Source of the DNA: Sphingobium jiangsuense
GTDB taxonomy: Bacteria; Pseudomonadota; Alphaproteobacteria; Sphingomonadales; Sphingomonadaceae
DNA length: 64,000 nt
Direction: 5' to 3'
NCBI RefSeq assembly: GCF_014196495.1
Contig: NZ_JACIDT010000003.1
Location: forward strand, 124,001-188,000
A program made the position numbers and the translations under genes. Below are positions 46,345 to 54,799 of this stretch, piece after piece. The stretch's first letter is position 1. Every line of letters starts with the position of its first letter. The notes below the pieces were generated by a model that saw only the letters and a program-made list of their open reading frames with translations, searched no databases and was not told the DNA's origin.

Positions 46345-46418
46345 TGGATGCCCCGCGAGGATTCGAACCTCGATTGACGGAGTCAGAGTCCGTAGTCTTA
46401 CCTTTAGACGACGGGGCA
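46345..46418 (-). tRNA. tRNA-Gln (anticodon CTG)
   Basis: Full cloverleaf on the minus strand: acceptor TGCCCCG/CGGGGCA, D-arm GTCT-AAAGGTA-AGAC, anticodon arm ACGGA-CTCTGAC-TCCGT with anticodon CTG (reads CAG), variable CAAT, T-arm CGAGG-TTCGAAT-CCTCG, discriminator T and an encoded CCA. Seventy-four bases with the CCA. The weak first pair and T discriminator are typical of tRNA-Gln. It stands alone; I see no duplication of its 3' end nearby that would mark an integrated element. Confidence 0.97.
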
Positions 46419-46657
46419 TCGCAAGCGGGCATGGCCCGCATGGGTGGCCGCAGATAGGCCAGGTTCGATGCAGGGTCAAGGGGGTTTGTTGCACGCCCCG
46501 GCGCGGTTTTTCCCTGCGCTCGCCGCAGCGGCGGGGAGGGGCGGGGCGCGGTCGGGAAAGGCGATCCCGCACTTGCGCAATCGGGCAACACGTCATAGCT
46601 TGGGCGCCAAGTACCGGCCTCATGCAAGGACCGGAGAGCATAAGTGAGTGACGATTT

Positions 46658-47722
46658 ATGGCGCAACAAGGCCGCGCCGCGCCGCAGGGGGATCGCGACC
46701 CCGCGCGGCGGCGGAACAATGGCGTATCAGCAGGCGGGGCGCTGGCCCTGCATGCGGCGCGTTGGCCCGCCAGGAAAAGCTACGCCGCCATCGACCTTGG
46801 AACCAATAATTGCCGCCTGCTGATCGCAAAGCCTTCCGCCGACGGGTTCGTCGTGGTGGATGCCTTCTCGCGCATCGTCCGGCTGGGCGAGGGGCTGTCG
46901 GCGACCGGGGCGCTCAGCGATGCGGCGATCGACCGGGCGATCAGCGCGCTCTCAGTCTGTGCCGACAAGCTGCGCCGTCGTCAGGTCACGCTGGCCCGAT
47001 CGGTCGCGACCGAGGCGTGCCGCCGGGCCACCAACGGGCAGGCGTTCATCGAGCGGGTCTATCGCGAAACCGGCATCGCGCTCGACATCATCTCCGCGCA
47101 GGAAGAGGCGCGGCTGGCGGTGCTGGGGTGTCATGCGCTGCTGGAGCCGGGCGATGGACCCGCGCTGATCTTCGACATCGGCGGCGGCTCCACCGAGCTG
47201 GTGCTGGTCGACAGCCGGGGCGAGGCGCCGCGCATCATCGACTGGCTGAGCGCGCCGCTCGGCGTCGTGTCGCTGACGGAAAGCGAGGCGGCGGAATCGG
47301 ACGACCCGCAGGTGCGGCTGCGCGCCTATGCCAATATGCGCGCCCGCGTGGCGGAAAGCTTCGCGCCCTTTGCCGGGCGGCTGCCGGTGGGGGGTGGCGC
47401 GGCGCGGCTGCTCGGCACATCGGGGACGGTGACGACGCTGGCGAGCATCCACCTCGACCTGCCGCGCTATAACCGGCAGTTGATCGACGGACTGATCGTG
47501 CCGATCGAATCGATGCGCGGCATCGCCCGGCGCCTGTCCGGCATGACGCTGGAGCAACGCCGCGCGCTGCCCAGCATCGGCGCGGAGCGGGCCGATCTGG
47601 TGGTCGCGGGGTGCGCGATATTGGAAGGGATCCTCGACATCTGGCCCGCCGCGCGGCTGGGGATCGCGGATCGCGGAATTCGTGAGGGTATTTTGCGCTG
47701 TTTGATGGATCAAAGGCTGTGA
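46658..47722 (+). CDS. ppx: Ppx/GppA-family phosphatase
   Basis: 354 residues. Exopolyphosphatase / guanosine pentaphosphatase family, an ASKHA-fold phosphohydrolase acting on polyphosphate or pppGpp. YAAIDLGTNNCRLLIAKP (about 42-58) is the first phosphate loop, RSVATEACRRATN and IISAQEEARL follow, and IFDIGGGSTELVLV is the second loop (about 170). The basic first 40 residues are not conserved. This short form lacks the C-terminal HD-like domain of E. coli Ppx. The rlmE gene overlaps its stop (GTGA), an arrangement seen in many alphaproteobacteria. Confidence 0.93.
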   Translation: MAQQGRAAPQGDRDPARRRNNGVSAGGALALHAARWPARKSYAAIDLGTNNCRLLIAKPSADGFVVVDAFSRIVRLGEGLSATGALSDAAIDRAISALSVCADKLRRRQVTLARSVATEACRRATNGQAFIERVYRETGIALDIISAQEEARLAVLGCHALLEPGDGPALIFDIGGGSTELVLVDSRGEAPRIIDWLSAPLGVVSLTESEAAESDDPQVRLRAYANMRARVAESFAPFAGRLPVGGGAARLLGTSGTVTTLASIHLDLPRYNRQLIDGLIVPIESMRGIARRLSGMTLEQRRALPSIGAERADLVVAGCAILEGILDIWPAARLGIADRGIREGILRCLMDQRL

Positions 47723-48411
47723 CGCGCGGGACGGGCGGCGGCAAGGTGCGGGTCAAGACCGCGCGCAACCGCAGCGCGCAATCGACGCGCTGGCTGCAAC
47801 GGCAGCTGAACGACCCCTATGTGAAGAAGGCGAAGGCGGAAGGCTGGCGCAGCCGCGCCGCGTTCAAGCTGATCGAGCTGGACGAAAAATTCGGCCTGCT
47901 GAAGAGGGCGCGGGCGGTGGTCGATCTCGGCATCGCGCCGGGCGGGTGGGCGCAGGTGGTGCGCAAGCAGGCGCCGCAGGCGAAGGTCGTCGGCATCGAC
48001 CTGCTGCCCGTCGACCCGATCGAGGGCGTCGCCATTTTCGAGATGGATTTCCTCGACCCGGCCGCCGATGCGCTGTTGGCCGAGGCGCTGGGCGATGCGC
48101 CGGACCTCGTGCTGTCGGACATGGCGGCCAATACGGTGGGCCATGCGCAGACCGACCATCTGCGCACCATGGGGCTGGTCGAGGCGGCGGCCTGGTTCGC
48201 GATCGAGCATCTGAAGCCGGACGGGGCTTTCGTTGCCAAGGTGTTCGCGGGCGGTACGGATCAGGATCTGTTGGCCGTGCTGAAGCGCAACTTCGCCACG
48301 GTCAAACATGCCAAGCCCCCGGCGAGCCGCAAGGGCAGCAGCGAATGGTATGTGATCGCACAGGGCTTCAAGGGACGCGCCGAGAAACCGGCGGCGGGCG
48401 GCGGGGGCTGA
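47719..48411 (+). CDS. rlmE: 23S rRNA 2'-O-ribose U2552 methyltransferase
   Basis: FtsJ/RrmJ-type methyltransferase that modifies U2552 in the ribosomal A-loop. 230 residues from a GTG start overlapping the ppx stop. RSRAAFKLIELDEKFGLL holds the first catalytic Lys, VVDLGIAPGGWAQV is the SAM site, VLSDMAANTVGHAQTDH has the catalytic Asp, and AFVAKVFAGG the second Lys; with the Glu in the C-terminal SSEWYVIAQGFKG they form the K-D-K-E tetrad. Cytoplasmic. Confidence 0.96.
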   Translation: MTRGTGGGKVRVKTARNRSAQSTRWLQRQLNDPYVKKAKAEGWRSRAAFKLIELDEKFGLLKRARAVVDLGIAPGGWAQVVRKQAPQAKVVGIDLLPVDPIEGVAIFEMDFLDPAADALLAEALGDAPDLVLSDMAANTVGHAQTDHLRTMGLVEAAAWFAIEHLKPDGAFVAKVFAGGTDQDLLAVLKRNFATVKHAKPPASRKGSSEWYVIAQGFKGRAEKPAAGGGG

Positions 48412-48510
48412 CGGCCGCTCCGCCGTGCTTTAAGGGCGGTTACGTCCGTTGCAGATCGGAGCTTGAGCACCGGGTTGGGGGCAGAGAGCGGGTCTGCGCC
48501 TTTGCCTTCG

Positions 48511-48579
48511 CCCCAGCGCTGGCTGGGGTCGTAGGCCATGATGCACACCCCCTCCCGAGATGCCCGCCTGCGCTGGCAT
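48511..48579 (+). repeat. Double-hairpin interspersed repeat, copy 3
   Basis: Palindromes at 48511-48528 (CCCCAGCGCTGGCTGGGG) and 48560-48579 (ATGCCCGCCTGCGCTGGCAT) are again 31 bases apart. This is the most diverged copy: a mismatch is present in the second stem and the spacer differs most. Confidence 0.8.
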
Positions 48580-48628
48580 AACGGGAATAAATGGTTGATT
48601 TTGTTCGGTTGGTTCCAAGAGTCCAACC

Positions 48629-48737
48629 GTCATGTTGAACTTGTTTAGCTGCGCTGGTCTTCGGCTCAGCATCCATCAAGCGCCACACTGCTCCGCTCAA
48701 TCCGGTGAAATGGACCCTGAAACAAGTTCAGGGTGAC
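48629..48737. repeat. Inverted repeat of the TGAACTTGTTT type
   Basis: CGTCATGTTGAACTTGTTT (48629-48646 region) and GAAACAAGTTCAGGGTGACG (48719-48738) are near-complementary arms around about 70 bases. Motifs of this kind are dispersed in sphingomonad intergenic DNA and differ from the double-hairpin repeat alongside. Confidence 0.6.
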
Positions 48738-48999
48738 GATGAAGGCGAACTCCGTGATTGGCTAAAGCGACCGTCTCGCGAACGGCTTGCAAAAATATAA
48801 CCGCCCTTTGGGGGTCGTCTCGGTCGATGGCTGGGGCAGCGATAACGCCCGTATGGAGCGGGATGCTGGGCCGGAGCGATGGTATCCAGCCGGAATCGCC
48901 CGTGCCCGCGAAAGCGCTGCCCTTTTCAAGAAAGACAGGGCTTCGACAGGCTCGGCCCGAACGTATTCAGGTTCGATGGATGGGCGGTATCAAGACGCT

Positions 49000-49533
49000 T
49001 TACTTCGGCGCGAGCACCATCAGCATCTGGCGGCCCTCCATGCGGGGATAGGCTTCGACCTTCGCGATTTCGGCGATTTCCTCGGCGACGCGCTGAAGCA
49101 ATTGCATGCCGAGCTGCTGGTGCGACAGTTCGCGGCCGCGAAAGCGCAGCGTCACCTTCACCTTGTCGCCTTCGCCGATGAACTTGTTGATCGACCGCAT
49201 CTTCACGTCATAGTCGTGATCGTCGATGTTCGGACGCATCTTGATCTCCTTGATCTCCTGCGTCCTTTGGGTCTTGCGGGCGAGATTCGCCTTCTTCTGC
49301 GCCTCATACTTATACTTGCCGATATCGAGGAACTTGCACACCGGCGGATCGGCGGTAGGAGAAACCTCGACGAGATCGAGGCCGACATCGGCAGCCTGCT
49401 CAATCGCCTCGCGGGTATAGAGAATGCCCAGATTTTCGCCGTTTTCGTCGATCACGCGTACCTTGGGCACGGTGATGAATTCATTGTAACGGGGGCCGGA
49501 TTTCGGCATCGGCGCCATCGGACGGCGCATCAT
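49000..49533 (-). CDS. infC: Translation initiation factor IF-3
   Basis: Binds the 30S subunit, checks the initiator codon and prevents premature subunit joining. 177 residues from ATG 49533. The N-domain begins [24 protein letters not shown]; the linker includes [21 protein letters not shown], and the C-domain contains [33 protein letters not shown] and the LMVLAPK end. The only clear Shine-Dalgarno (AGAGGAG) is 20 bases upstream of this ATG, and 8 bases before an in-frame ATA at 49545. An ATA start would add four residues and would recall the AUU start of E. coli infC. Downstream of thrS. Confidence 0.96.
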   Translation of the reverse strand: MMRRPMAPMPKSGPRYNEFITVPKVRVIDENGENLGILYTREAIEQAADVGLDLVEVSPTADPPVCKFLDIGKYKYEAQKKANLARKTQRTQEIKEIKMRPNIDDHDYDVKMRSINKFIGEGDKVKVTLRFRGRELSHQQLGMQLLQRVAEEIAEIAKVEAYPRMEGRQMLMVLAPK

Positions 49534-49658
49534 CGGCGGACGTATAGCAGTTTCTCCTCTCAGACTGTTCCGGGGCGTGTGTACCGTTTTTCAGGGCACA
49601 CGAAAAGGGGGCATCGGCATCGCCTCTCGCATGTGCGCCCCGTTGTTGCAATGGTGCA

Positions 49659-51665
49659 TCATCGCATATCGGGTGCCAGCGCCTGTTTTGCAAGCATCGC
49701 GACCGCTTCGTCAAGCGGCATGATCTGCTGCGGCTGGTCCGCGCCCAGCACGCGCAGCGCGACCTTGCCTTCCTCCGCCTCGCGCTTGCCGATCACCAGC
49801 AGGTTGGGGACCTTGGCCAGGCTGTGCTCGCGCACCTTGTAGTTGATCTTCTCGTTGCGGAAGTCGGTTTCGGCGCGGATGCCCGCCGTCTTCAGCCGGT
49901 CGAGCACGATGCGGCCATAATCCTCCGCATCCGAAACGATGGTCGCGACCACCGCCTGCACGGGCGCGAGCCACATCGGCAGCCGGCCCGCATGATGCTC
50001 GATCAGCATGCCGATGAAGCGTTCATAGCTGCCGAAGATCGCGCGATGGAGCATGATCGGCCGGTGCCGCTCGCCGTCCTCGCCGACATAGCTGGCGTCG
50101 AGCCGGTCAGGCAGCACGCGGTCGGACTGGATCGTGCCGACCTGCCAGGTGCGGCCGATGGCGTCGGTCAGGTGCCATTCCAGCTTCGGCGCGTAGAAGG
50201 CGCCCTCGCCGGGCAGTTCCGCCAGCTCGCCCTGCACCTCGCCATGCTCCCTGGCGATCCGCACCGCGTCGCGCAGTTCGGCCTCGGCCTGGTCCCACAT
50301 TTCCTCGGTGCCGAAGCGGTTGTCCGGGCGCAGCGCCAGCTTGATCGCATAATCGGCGAAGCCCAGATCCTTGTACACGCGGTCGGCCAGCGCGCAGAAG
50401 GCGCGGACTTCCTCGACGATCTGGTCCTCGCGGCAGAAGATATGGGCGTCGTCCTGCGTGAACTGGCGCACGCGCATCAGCCCGTGCAGCGCGCCATGCG
50501 GCTCGTTGCGGTGGCAGCAGCCATTTTCGTAGAGGCGCAGCGGCAGGTCGCGATAGCTCTTGATGCCCTGCTTGAAGATGAGGACATGCGCCGGGCAGTT
50601 CATCGGCTTCAGCGCCATCCATTCCGCATCGCCGGAAATGATCGGACCTTCATCCTCGACATTGGGCACCTCGTCGGGGATGACGAACATATTCTCGCGA
50701 TATTTGCCCCAGTGACCGGATTGCTCCCACTGGCGCGAGTCCATCACCTGCGGCGTCTTGACCTCGCGATAGCCCGCGCCGTCGATCGCGCGGCGCATAT
50801 AGGCTTCCAGCTCGCGCCAGATGATATAGCCCTTGGGGTGCCAGAACACGCTGCCATGCGCTTCCTGCTGGAGGTGGAACAGGTCCATCTCCGCGCCCAG
50901 CTTGCGATGGTCGCGCTTGGCCGCCTCCTCCAGCCGGTGGAGGTGGGCGTCGAGTTGCTTCCTATTGAGCCAGCCGGTGCCGTAGATGCGGGAGAGCATC
51001 GCGTTCTTCTGGTCGCCGCGCCAATAGGCGCCGGACACGCGCATCAGCTTGAACGCCTGCGGGTCGAGCTTGCCGGTGGAGGCCAGATGCGGCCCCCGGC
51101 ACATGTCGAGCCAGTCGCCACCGGACCAGTAGACGCTGATGTCCTCGCCCTGCGGCAGTTCGGCGGCCCATTGCGCCTTGAACGTCTCGCCTTCCGCCTG
51201 CCAGCGCGCGATCAGGTCGTCGCGGTTCCACACCTCGCGCCGCAGCGGCTTGTCGGCGCGGATGATCTCGCGCATCTTCTCCTCGATGGCGGGAAGATCC
51301 TCTTCGGTGAAGGGGCCGTGCGCGGCGCTCGGCGCGAAGTCGTAGTAGAAACCGTCCTCGGTCGCCGGACCGAAGGTGATCTGCGTGCCGGGATAGAGCG
51401 CCTGCACCGCCTCGGCCAGCACATGGGCGAAGTCGTGGCGGGCGAGTTCCAGCGCGTCGGCCTCGTCCTTCGCGGTGACGAGCGCGAGGTGCGCGTCCTG
51501 CTCCAGCGGGCGCATGATGTCGCGCAGTTCGCCGTCGACCCGCGCGGCGATCGCCGCCTTGGCGAGGCCGGGGCCGATCGCCGCCGCGATATCCGCCGGC
51601 GTAGTGCCGGGCGCGACTTCGCGCACGGAACCATCGGGCAGAGTGATCTTCAGCATCGCGGACAT
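49659..51665 (-). CDS. thrS: Threonyl-tRNA synthetase
   Basis: Class II synthetase charging tRNA-Thr. 668 residues. TGS domain at 1-62 ([14 protein letters not shown]), then the editing/SAD domain with [10 protein letters not shown] (HxxxH) and DMCRGPHL. The catalytic core has zinc ligands in [10 protein letters not shown] and further His residues, motif 2 [23 protein letters not shown], and [21 protein letters not shown]. The C-terminal anticodon-binding domain (LAPVQAVV...) follows. ATG 51665 or ATG 51656 may be used. Followed by infC after 125 bases, a widespread thrS-infC order. Confidence 0.98.
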   Translation of the reverse strand: MSAMLKITLPDGSVREVAPGTTPADIAAAIGPGLAKAAIAARVDGELRDIMRPLEQDAHLALVTAKDEADALELARHDFAHVLAEAVQALYPGTQITFGPATEDGFYYDFAPSAAHGPFTEEDLPAIEEKMREIIRADKPLRREVWNRDDLIARWQAEGETFKAQWAAELPQGEDISVYWSGGDWLDMCRGPHLASTGKLDPQAFKLMRVSGAYWRGDQKNAMLSRIYGTGWLNRKQLDAHLHRLEEAAKRDHRKLGAEMDLFHLQQEAHGSVFWHPKGYIIWRELEAYMRRAIDGAGYREVKTPQVMDSRQWEQSGHWGKYRENMFVIPDEVPNVEDEGPIISGDAEWMALKPMNCPAHVLIFKQGIKSYRDLPLRLYENGCCHRNEPHGALHGLMRVRQFTQDDAHIFCREDQIVEEVRAFCALADRVYKDLGFADYAIKLALRPDNRFGTEEMWDQAEAELRDAVRIAREHGEVQGELAELPGEGAFYAPKLEWHLTDAIGRTWQVGTIQSDRVLPDRLDASYVGEDGERHRPIMLHRAIFGSYERFIGMLIEHHAGRLPMWLAPVQAVVATIVSDAEDYGRIVLDRLKTAGIRAETDFRNEKINYKVREHSLAKVPNLLVIGKREAEEGKVALRVLGADQPQQIMPLDEAVAMLAKQALAPDMR

Positions 51666-51746
51666 GGCAGGCTTCTTCGTGGAAAAGGGTTGAAATTGCG
51701 ATAATCGCACCGCCCGGTCCTTAAAGGGAGGGCGGGCGCTGTCAAT

Positions 51747-51787
51747 AAAAACCCGGCGCGGCCGCAAGGCTCCACGCGGGCGTGGAG
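51747..51787 (-). terminator. Possible terminator upstream of thrS
   Basis: On the minus strand a perfect 8-base hairpin, CTCCACGC-CC-GCGTGGAG (51787-51770), is followed by a GC-rich stretch and GTTTTTATT at 51752-51744. It could end the message of the small membrane-protein gene at 51851. The T-run is not directly adjacent to the hairpin, so it may instead be part of the thrS leader. Confidence 0.4.
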
Positions 51788-51850
51788 GGATGGGCGCGCT
51801 TATGGGGCGACCCCGTCAGGCCGGGGCCATGCCCATCGATGGCGGAGAGG

Positions 51851-52030
51851 TCAGGACCGCTTGCGGGCGTAAAGCAGCGCGGCGACGATGGCCGCCGAAC
51901 CGATGCCCACCGCGGCGCCGACCAGCGCCTTGCCGCCGACGGAGCGGGTGGCGTCACCCGTTTTCGATTCCGGTGTTGCCGTTGCGGGAGCGCCGGAGTC
52001 GGTGTTTTGCGAGGTTTCTTCTTTGCTCAT
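51851..52030 (-). CDS. Small single-pass membrane protein
   Basis: 59 residues. A hydrophilic N-terminus rich in Ser, Thr and Glu is followed by one membrane helix, ALVGAAVGIGSAAIVAALLYA, and the basic end RKRS, which predicts an N-out or tail-anchored single-pass protein. Function unknown; small proteins of this shape are common in sphingomonads. The ATG at 52030 is the only reasonable start. Confidence 0.65.
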   Translation of the reverse strand: MSKEETSQNTDSGAPATATPESKTGDATRSVGGKALVGAAVGIGSAAIVAALLYARKRS

Positions 52031-52203
52031 GACCCTTTGGCCTATGCCATCAGATGACGGCAACGGGAAGAGGGATGGCCCCTTGCCTGAGCAATTTATC
52101 GCGTTCGCGCACCAAGCGGGCGAGGAGGGGAGGCTGGCGCTGCGCATCGGGGAAGCATCCCGGCGGCTTGCCAGAAAGGCGCGGTCCGGCCCATAAGGCG
52201 GGC

Positions 52204-52965
52204 ATGAACCAGATCGCCGCCGATGCCGCCGCCATTTCCTTCGTTCCCCGCGCCGACGGCGTGCGACTCGCCTGCCGCTTCGTCGCGGGGGAAGGGCCGC
52301 TGCTCCTGTTCCTGCCCGGCTATATGTCCGACATGGAAGGCGGAAAGGCGCAGGCGGTGTTCGCCCATGCGCGGGAAACGGGCCGGGCCTGCCTGCTGCT
52401 CGACTATTCGGGCTGCGGGGCGAGCGAGGGGCGGTTCGAGGACGGGACGCTGGCCATCTGGCGCGACGACGTGCTGGCGCTGGTCGATCATTTCTGGCCG
52501 CAGGGGCAGATCGTCCCGATCGGCTCCTCGATGGGCGGCTGGCTCGCGCTGCTGGTCGCGCTGGCGCGGGCGGAGCGGGTGGCCGGGCTGATCGGCATCG
52601 CCGCCGCGCCCGATTTCACCTCCTGGGGCTTCACCGAGGAGCAGAAGAAGCAATTGCGCGAGGAGGGGAGGATCGTCGAGCCGTCCGACTATGGCGACCC
52701 CTATGTGACGACGCTGGGCTTCTGGGAATCGGGGCAGGCGAACCAGCTTCTCGCAGGCGAAATCGCGCTCGATTGTCCGGTGCGGCTGCTCCATGGGCAG
52801 CAGGACGAGGTCGTACCGTGGCAGATCGCCATCCGCGCCGCCGCCTGCCTGCGTTCAGCCGACATACAGACGCTGCTGGTCAAGAATGGCGACCACCGCC
52901 TGTCGCGGGACGGCGACATCGCGCTGCTGCTGCGCCTGGTCGACGGATTGCTGGAGAACGCATGA
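52204..52965 (+). CDS. Alpha/beta hydrolase
   Basis: 253 residues, alpha/beta-hydrolase fold. LLLFLPGYMSDMEGGKA holds the oxyanion-hole turn, IVPIGSSMGGWLALLVA the nucleophile elbow GSSMG (Ser about 108), LLHGQQDEVVPW the acid and KNGDHRLSRDGD the catalytic His (about 237). The pattern GYMSDMEG..A and SMGGW resembles mitochondrial ABHD10-type thioesterases and their alphaproteobacterial homologues. The substrate is unknown; a depalmitoylase or other thioesterase role is possible. The TPR gene overlaps the stop (ATGA). Confidence 0.88.
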   Translation: MNQIAADAAAISFVPRADGVRLACRFVAGEGPLLLFLPGYMSDMEGGKAQAVFAHARETGRACLLLDYSGCGASEGRFEDGTLAIWRDDVLALVDHFWPQGQIVPIGSSMGGWLALLVALARAERVAGLIGIAAAPDFTSWGFTEEQKKQLREEGRIVEPSDYGDPYVTTLGFWESGQANQLLAGEIALDCPVRLLHGQQDEVVPWQIAIRAAACLRSADIQTLLVKNGDHRLSRDGDIALLLRLVDGLLENA

Positions 52966-53852
52966 TCCTGATTTCGCTGCTGCTGATGCAGGCGGGCGCC
53001 TATACGCCCGAAACCGAGGCGGTGATGAACCGCAGCCGCCGGCAGGCCGAGCAGCGCCGCGCCGACGAGCGCTCCGCCGCCGCCGCCGAGACCGCCGCGC
53101 GGCCGCAGCCGGAGCAGCGCGGCAGGGCGCTGTCGCCCGAAATGGCCGCGAAATTCCAGCAATGCCTCGACAGGGCGGCGGAGGATCCGGCGGCGGGCGT
53201 GCGTTTCGCGCAGGGCTGGGCGCTGGAGGGCGGGAGTTTCCCGGCCGCGCAATGCCGGGGCTTCGCCGAGGCGCAGGCCGAGCATTGGGATGCCGCCGCC
53301 GCCGCGTTCGAAGCCGCCGCCGACGAGGCGCAGCGGGCGGGATCGCCGGTCGATTCGGCGCGCCTCTTCGCGCAGGCGGGCAATGCGGCGCTGGCGGGCG
53401 GGCAGGCGGAAAGGGCGCGCGGCTATTTCGACGCGGCGCTCGGCCATGGCCTGCCGGACGGGCTGGCCAAGGGGGAAATCCATCTCGACCGGGCGCGCAC
53501 TTTGGTGGCCATGGGCGATATAGCAGGCGCGCGCACGGACATCGACCTCGCGCTCAAACAGGCGCCCGACGATCCGCTCGGCTGGCTGCTGTCCGCGACG
53601 CTGGCGCGGCGGGGGAACGACCTGACGCGCGCGCGGGCGGATATCGCCGAGGCGCGCAAACGGTCGCCGGATGACGCCTCGGTCGCGCTGGAGGAAGGGA
53701 ATATCGCCATCCTTTCCGGCGACGAGACGGGCGCAAAGGCCGCGTGGCAGCGGGTGCTGACGCTCGCGCCGGAGAGCGTCCAGGCGAAGGCCGCGCGCGA
53801 GTCGCTCGCGCAGCTGGAGGCGGACGGCGCCACCGCCCCGGCGAAGCGCTGA
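52962..53852 (+). CDS. Tetratricopeptide-repeat protein
   Basis: 296 residues. A short hydrophobic N-terminus (MILISLLLMQAGAYT) may be a signal peptide. An Arg/Glu/Ala-rich segment follows, and then TPR-like helical pairs from about 85 onward, such as DSARLFAQAGNAALAGGQAERARGYF (two parts), GLAKGEIHLDRARTLVAMGD and DPLGWLLSATLARRG. Unknown function, probably periplasmic and a protein-protein scaffold. Coupled to the hydrolase gene; convergent with the SIMPL gene with only 4 bases between stops. Confidence 0.82.
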   Translation: MILISLLLMQAGAYTPETEAVMNRSRRQAEQRRADERSAAAAETAARPQPEQRGRALSPEMAAKFQQCLDRAAEDPAAGVRFAQGWALEGGSFPAAQCRGFAEAQAEHWDAAAAAFEAAADEAQRAGSPVDSARLFAQAGNAALAGGQAERARGYFDAALGHGLPDGLAKGEIHLDRARTLVAMGDIAGARTDIDLALKQAPDDPLGWLLSATLARRGNDLTRARADIAEARKRSPDDASVALEEGNIAILSGDETGAKAAWQRVLTLAPESVQAKAARESLAQLEADGATAPAKR

Positions 53853-53856
53853 CCGC

Positions 53857-54576
53857 CTATTTCAGGTAGAAATCCACCGTGGTGACGACGCGCACCTTCT
53901 TGTAGGGCGTGTCGCTCGCGCCATAGCCGCCGCCGGACGGTTCTCCGTCGCGCGGCTCGATCGAGAAATAGCCCTGCGTCGCGCTCTTGATGCTGCCGAC
54001 GCCGATGCCGCTGTCCTGCGCGAACTGCTCCGCCGCCTTGCGCGCATCCTTGGTCGCCTCGGCCACCATAGCGGGCTTGATGTCGTTCAATTTGGTGAAG
54101 CTGTAGGTCATCGCCGACCCTTCCTGCAACGTGACGCCGCGCCGCACGAGGTCGAACTGCTGCGCGACCGCGCGCTGGGCGCGGGCGATGTCGGTGGTGC
54201 GCAGCTGCATCTTCTGGGTGATGGTGATGTTGGGGATGCCGTTGTTGAGATACTGGTTCACCCCCGCGCCGATCGGCTTCAGCTCCTCAGCCTTGAAGCC
54301 GAGCGCGCGGAAATAGTCGGTCAGCGTTTTGGTGCTGGCGTCGATATCGGCGCGCACGGCGGTGATATCGGTGCCGGTGGCGTTATAGGCGATGGTCCAT
54401 GTCGCAAGGTCCGCCATCACGTCGCGCTCGGCCAGCCCGCGCACGGTGACGGACCGGTCCGCCGCCCGCGCCCGCGTCAGTCCGTCGCCGAGTAGATAGC
54501 CGCCGATGATCATGCCCACGGTCAGCAGCCCGGCGCTTGCCAGCGTCACGATATTGCGGTTGTCGGTCCAGCTCAT
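53857..54576 (-). CDS. SIMPL-domain (DUF541) protein
   Basis: 239 residues. One N-terminal membrane helix or signal anchor (IVTLASAGLLTVGMIIGGYLLG), then the SIMPL/DUF541 domain: VTVRGLAERDVMADLATWTI, ADIDASTKTLTDYFRALGF, and KLNDIKPAMVAEATKDARKAAEQFA. Family members form periplasmic or outer-membrane oligomers (E. coli YggE) linked to oxidative-stress tolerance, but the biochemical role is unclear. It should face the periplasm. Not part of an evident operon. Confidence 0.9.
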   Translation of the reverse strand: MSWTDNRNIVTLASAGLLTVGMIIGGYLLGDGLTRARAADRSVTVRGLAERDVMADLATWTIAYNATGTDITAVRADIDASTKTLTDYFRALGFKAEELKPIGAGVNQYLNNGIPNITITQKMQLRTTDIARAQRAVAQQFDLVRRGVTLQEGSAMTYSFTKLNDIKPAMVAEATKDARKAAEQFAQDSGIGVGSIKSATQGYFSIEPRDGEPSGGGYGASDTPYKKVRVVTTVDFYLK

Positions 54577-54684
54577 CGGCCTCTCTCCCTCTGCATTGCG
54601 CGGCGACTATAGCGGTAAGCGCGGCGGGAGGCGAGGACCGGGCTTGCCCTTTCGGGATGCGGGCGCGTAAAAACGGGCCGAAAT

Positions 54685-54707
54685 ATAGGTCAGCATATTT
54701 AACCTAT
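54685..54707. promoter_or_regulatory. Inverted repeat ATAGGT-N11-ACCTAT upstream of ilvE
   Basis: Perfect 6-base arms around an A/T-rich 11-base centre (CAGCATATTTA), in the only A/T-rich part of the 223-base region between the divergent SIMPL and ilvE genes. It sits 93-115 bases before ilvE. It may be an operator or promoter element; no regulator can be assigned. Confidence 0.35.
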
Positions 54708-54799
54708 TTTGCTTGAAAATCGGCGCGAGCCGTTCCATAGCCTTCCACCTGCCGGATCATGGGGCTATGGACCGGCCCGCAGAACAATGAAGGTGCGCA

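Larger units (their letters stand above)
48412..48999. other. Intergenic region without a convincing gene, repeat-rich
   Basis: Five hundred and eighty-eight bases between convergent rlmE and infC. It contains double-hairpin copy 3 (48511-48579), an inverted repeat (48629-48737) and a TCGACAGGCTCGGCCCGAACG half-repeat at about 48943-48963. A 97-codon open frame (48758-49051) runs through the last part, but it enters infC antisense, lacks a ribosome-binding site and has no recognisable features. Confidence 0.6.

Noticed and set aside
46345..46418. tRNA-Gln as an attachment site for an integrated element
   Set aside because: No integrase gene and no visible repeat of the tRNA 3' end nearby; the flanking genes are ordinary chromosomal ones.
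48758..49051. A 97-codon plus-strand frame in the repeat-rich gap
   Set aside because: No ribosome-binding site, no recognisable domain, contains a dispersed repeat and runs into infC antisense.
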